From Hoeflea sp. BRH_c9 (GTDB lineage Bacteria; Pseudomonadota; Alphaproteobacteria; Rhizobiales; Rhizobiaceae): a stretch of DNA of 34,485 bases. Location: contig LADQ01000260.1 in the NCBI GenBank assembly GCA_000961635.1, forward strand, positions 1 through 34,485, read 5' to 3'. The translations under genes were made by a program, and so were the position numbers. Shown here in pieces: positions 32,559 to 34,485 of this stretch. The first letter of the stretch is position 1, and each line of letters begins with the position of its first letter. The notes under the pieces were generated by a model. The model saw nothing but the letters and a program-made list of their open reading frames with translations. It was not told the origin of the DNA and made no database searches.

Positions 32559-34187
32559 ATGGCAAAGCGTGCTGCTACGTATTCGAGATATTCCCACGAG
32601 GACTCGGCAGATCAATCAATCGAAGGACAAGAGGCATCGCAGGACAAGTATGCCGGACGGGCAGGCATTGAGATTGTAAACAGGTTTAGCGACCATGCTA
32701 TTTCTGGCGCATCAATTTTCAATCGCCCAGGTCTGACGAGGCTGATGCAGTTTTTGGACTCTGCAGACATCGACATCCTGTTAGTCGACCATCTTGATCG
32801 GCTCACACGAGATGATGGCGATATGGCGTATATTCATAAGCAACTCGTATTCAGAAACATCGAGCTTCACTCGGTAGCCCAGAACGGAAAGGTTGACCGA
32901 AACACCGCGTCAATCATGGCGCTTGTGGGTCGAAACCAGTTGGAAAGCACCGCGCATGCGGTTCGACGCGGGCAAGAGCTCATGATCAAGGAGGGAAGGA
33001 ACACAGGCGGGCGAGCCTACGGTTATCGTCTAACCTCCGTGAAAAGTGGACTTGAGATCGATAATGGAGATGAAACGCGAGTCGGCGAGGCTGATATCGT
33101 CAGGCGAATTTATCGGTTGCGCCTAAGTGGCATGACGCCAAGAGCCATTGCCGGGAAGCTAAACATGGAAGGCATCCCCAGCCCGACGGGAGGGCTTTGG
33201 AATGCGTCAACAATCAACGGCTCGAAAAGTCGCAGAAATGGGATTCTGCGTAATCCGATCTATCAAGGCACACAGGAATGGAATCGCGTCAGGATGGTAC
33301 GGAATCCATCTACTGGAAAACGAGTAAGCCGCATCAACAATTCCGAGGAAATTGCCACTTTCCAATCCCCCGAATTGGCGATCATTGACGCTGATACGTT
33401 CCAGCGTGTGCAAGCGATGTTTCCGCAGAATGAGAACGATCACCCGTCCAAATATCGACGGTCGAAAACGATTTTTTCAGGTCTTCTGAAGTGCGGATGC
33501 TGCGGTGGTGGGATGTCAATGAAAGACAACAACAAGGGGCGAATCCGGATGCAGTGTTCGGTCATGAAGGAGTCCCGATCATGCAAAAATACGAGTGCAT
33601 ATTATTTGGACGAGATTGCGGAAGCCGCACTTGGCGGTCTGCATGATCAGCTCAACAAGCCGGAATTGATGAAACAGCTCATTAAATCCTACAACAATGA
33701 GCGGAACCAATTGGCTGGCGATGCGATCGAAAAAGCGAAAATTTTGGACAGAAAAATTGAAGCCCTGACAGTGAGAGAAGAAAAACTGTGGGCGGATTAT
33801 GATGCTGACATAATCGATGGAAAGATCGCAAATGAACGCATTTTGAAAATTAAGGCCGAAATTGAAGCTCTAAATCAGCAGAAAAGTGAGTTGCCATCCA
33901 TGCCTGACGCAGTGGCAATCCACCCCTCGTCTGTCACTCGCTTTAGGGAATACATCGAGCAGCTGTCGAAGACGTATGCAGTTCAGATTTCAGAGGAAAA
34001 CAGAGAAGCGGCAACAGCGATTAGGCGGCTCATTGAGAAAATCACGATTACCCCAACCGACACCGGGACTGATGTCAGAATCGATGGGCTACTTGGTCTT
34101 CTTGCATCAGCAGCCAACCATACACCCAATTTGGGGGGATTAGTGGTAGCGGGAGAGGGACTCGAACCCCCGACACGCGGATTATGA
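32559..34187 (+). CDS. Large serine recombinase (site-specific integrase of the element)
   Basis: The product is about 542 residues from MAKRAATYSRYSHED (32559), with an AGAGAG about 6 bases upstream; earlier in-frame starts overlap the small gene. The N-terminal catalytic domain shows the Ser in YSRYS and LLVDHLDRLTRDDGDMAYIH. The recombinase domain follows, with YRLRLSGMTPRAIAGKLNME, and GLLKCGCCGGGMSMKDNN then QCSVMKESRSCKN, four Cys of the zinc ribbon. A long coiled-coil region (KAKILDRKIEALTVREEKLW) comes next. The last residues GEGLEPPTRGL are encoded by the antisense of the tRNA-Met gene, so the present C-terminus was created by integration. It catalyses integration and excision. Confidence 0.92.
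   Translation: MAKRAATYSRYSHEDSADQSIEGQEASQDKYAGRAGIEIVNRFSDHAISGASIFNRPGLTRLMQFLDSADIDILLVDHLDRLTRDDGDMAYIHKQLVFRNIELHSVAQNGKVDRNTASIMALVGRNQLESTAHAVRRGQELMIKEGRNTGGRAYGYRLTSVKSGLEIDNGDETRVGEADIVRRIYRLRLSGMTPRAIAGKLNMEGIPSPTGGLWNASTINGSKSRRNGILRNPIYQGTQEWNRVRMVRNPSTGKRVSRINNSEEIATFQSPELAIIDADTFQRVQAMFPQNENDHPSKYRRSKTIFSGLLKCGCCGGGMSMKDNNKGRIRMQCSVMKESRSCKNTSAYYLDEIAEAALGGLHDQLNKPELMKQLIKSYNNERNQLAGDAIEKAKILDRKIEALTVREEKLWADYDADIIDGKIANERILKIKAEIEALNQQKSELPSMPDAVAIHPSSVTRFREYIEQLSKTYAVQISEENREAATAIRRLIEKITITPTDTGTDVRIDGLLGLLASAANHTPNLGGLVVAGEGLEPPTRGL
34144..34155. repeat. Candidate attR: tRNA-Met 3' end adjoining the recombinase gene
   Basis: TGGTAGCGGGAG, identical to the copy at 9117-9128, forms the last 12 bases of the tRNA gene (minus strand CTCCCGCTACCA) and lies inside the recombinase reading frame. 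Confidence 0.75.
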
Positions 34188-34220
34188 TTCCGCTGCTCTA
34201 ACCAGCTGAGCTACCCCGCC
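34144..34220 (-). tRNA. tRNA-Met (CAT anticodon), element integration site
   Basis: The minus strand gives a 77-base cloverleaf. It begins GGCGGGGTAGCTCAG, has the anticodon arm GCGGA-ATCATAA-TCCGC with anticodon CAT, the T arm GGGGGTTCGAGTCCC and a genomically encoded CCA end. Stems pair fully apart from G-U at the acceptor ends. The sequence is that of alphaproteobacterial elongator tRNA-Met as I remember it, not the initiator; a lysidine-type tRNA-Ile with the same CAT anticodon is possible but less likely. The 3' end is intact after integration, so the tRNA stays functional. Confidence 0.93.
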
Positions 34221-34296
34221 GCCAGCCGCCGGTTTTCACCGGGCCGGACGGGCCGCATATAGGGTACGGCTTGCCGCGGTGTCAAGCACGCACAGG

Positions 34297-34485
34297 CCTT
34301 TTCTTGCAGCTACGCCCGCGTCGCGGCCGGGCCTTTTCTTGCCGCTATGGCCGCGACGCGGCTGAACCTTTCGCGCCGGCAGGGCCACAGCGCGGCGGGT
34401 CTCTTTTTGTCGCTATGACGGCGTCGCGGCCAGGCCGTTTCATGCCGCCTCGGCCGCGGCCCGGCAGGATCTTTTCTTGCCGCTA
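34297..34485. repeat. Degenerate tandem array of 34-35 bp GC-rich units
   Basis: Units begin near 34297, 34332, 34367, 34401, 34435 and 34469 (the last cut by the window end), giving lengths of 35, 35, 34, 34 and 34 bases. Each pairs a T-rich head (CCTTTTCTTGCCGCTA in the best units) with a tail rich in GCGGCC-type strings. It continues past the window. It lies on the chromosome, upstream of the tRNA gene relative to transcription. No open frame fits it. Confidence 0.7.

Larger units (their letters stand above)
9117..34155. mobile_element. Integrative and mobilizable element inserted at tRNA-Met(CAT), about 25 kb
   Basis: The boundaries are the 12-bp direct repeat at 9117-9128 and 34144-34155. 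The content supports a mobile element: a large serine recombinase gene abutting the right repeat, a mobC-like gene plus relaxase and an oriT-like region, but no type IV secretion genes, so transfer would need a helper. Cargo is rich in defence-type genes (reverse transcriptase, type ISP restriction-modification, NOV_C protein) and in uncharacterised genes. Base composition is visibly lower in GC and patchy inside, unlike both flanks. The relaxase is split by an IS, so self-directed mobilisation may be lost. Confidence 0.8.

Noticed and set aside
1-34485. CRISPR array
   Set aside because: No regularly spaced exact repeats with unique spacers were seen. The 34-35 bp array at the right end is direct tandem without spacers.

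Overview
The window reads as an alphaproteobacterial chromosome, most likely Rhizobiales/Hyphomicrobiales. Evidence is the GC-rich flanks, the gene families, the elongator-type tRNA-Met sequence and an IS5/IS427-like insertion sequence. It is split sharply in two: GC-rich chromosome (1-9116 and 34144-34485) around a lower-GC insertion of about 25 kb (9117-34155).

Left chromosome (1-8823): one operon on the minus strand. A sigma70-type promoter (8794-8823) drives a solute-binding protein, an enolase-superfamily dehydratase, a GMC oxidoreductase with its small partner subunit, two sugar-type ABC permeases, a GntR/FCD repressor, an ABC ATPase and the start of an aldehyde dehydrogenase (runs off the left edge). 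Together these look like uptake plus stepwise oxidation and dehydration of a sugar or sugar acid, controlled by its own GntR regulator. The substrate cannot be read from sequence.

The insertion is best explained as an integrative and mobilizable element in the 3' end of tRNA-Met(CAT). A 12-bp copy of the tRNA 3' end lies at 9117-9128 and again inside the tRNA at 34144-34155. The large serine recombinase gene (32559-34187) runs into the tRNA. The element has a small possible directionality gene (32318-32557), a mobC-like gene, a relaxase gene split by an IS, and an oriT-like set of inverted repeats (29343-29386).

Cargo, left to right: (a) 9235-16496, two diverged direct copies of an HUH-like gene (the second broken) around a four-gene minus-strand cassette: ThiC-like enzyme, iron-type alcohol dehydrogenase, toroid protein with C-terminal membrane segments, and thymidylate-kinase-like protein. 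I do not recognise this combination; it is the best candidate for an undescribed system. (b) 16791-18300, two unknown small genes and a GGDEF fragment. (c) 18305-19097, a small serine resolvase with a res-like repeat array. (d) 19235-20854, an Abi/DRT-like reverse transcriptase, probably anti-phage. (e) 21246-29150, a single-chain type ISP restriction-modification enzyme, a NOV_C/DUF3883 nuclease-like protein, a cytosolic 5'-nucleotidase-I family protein, a small helix-turn-helix-like protein, and a convergent adenine methyltransferase-like gene. The cargo therefore looks like a defence island.

Right chromosome (34144-34485): the tRNA-Met gene on the minus strand, then a degenerate tandem array of 34-35 bp units. 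All functional calls are from reading motifs by eye; no database search was run.
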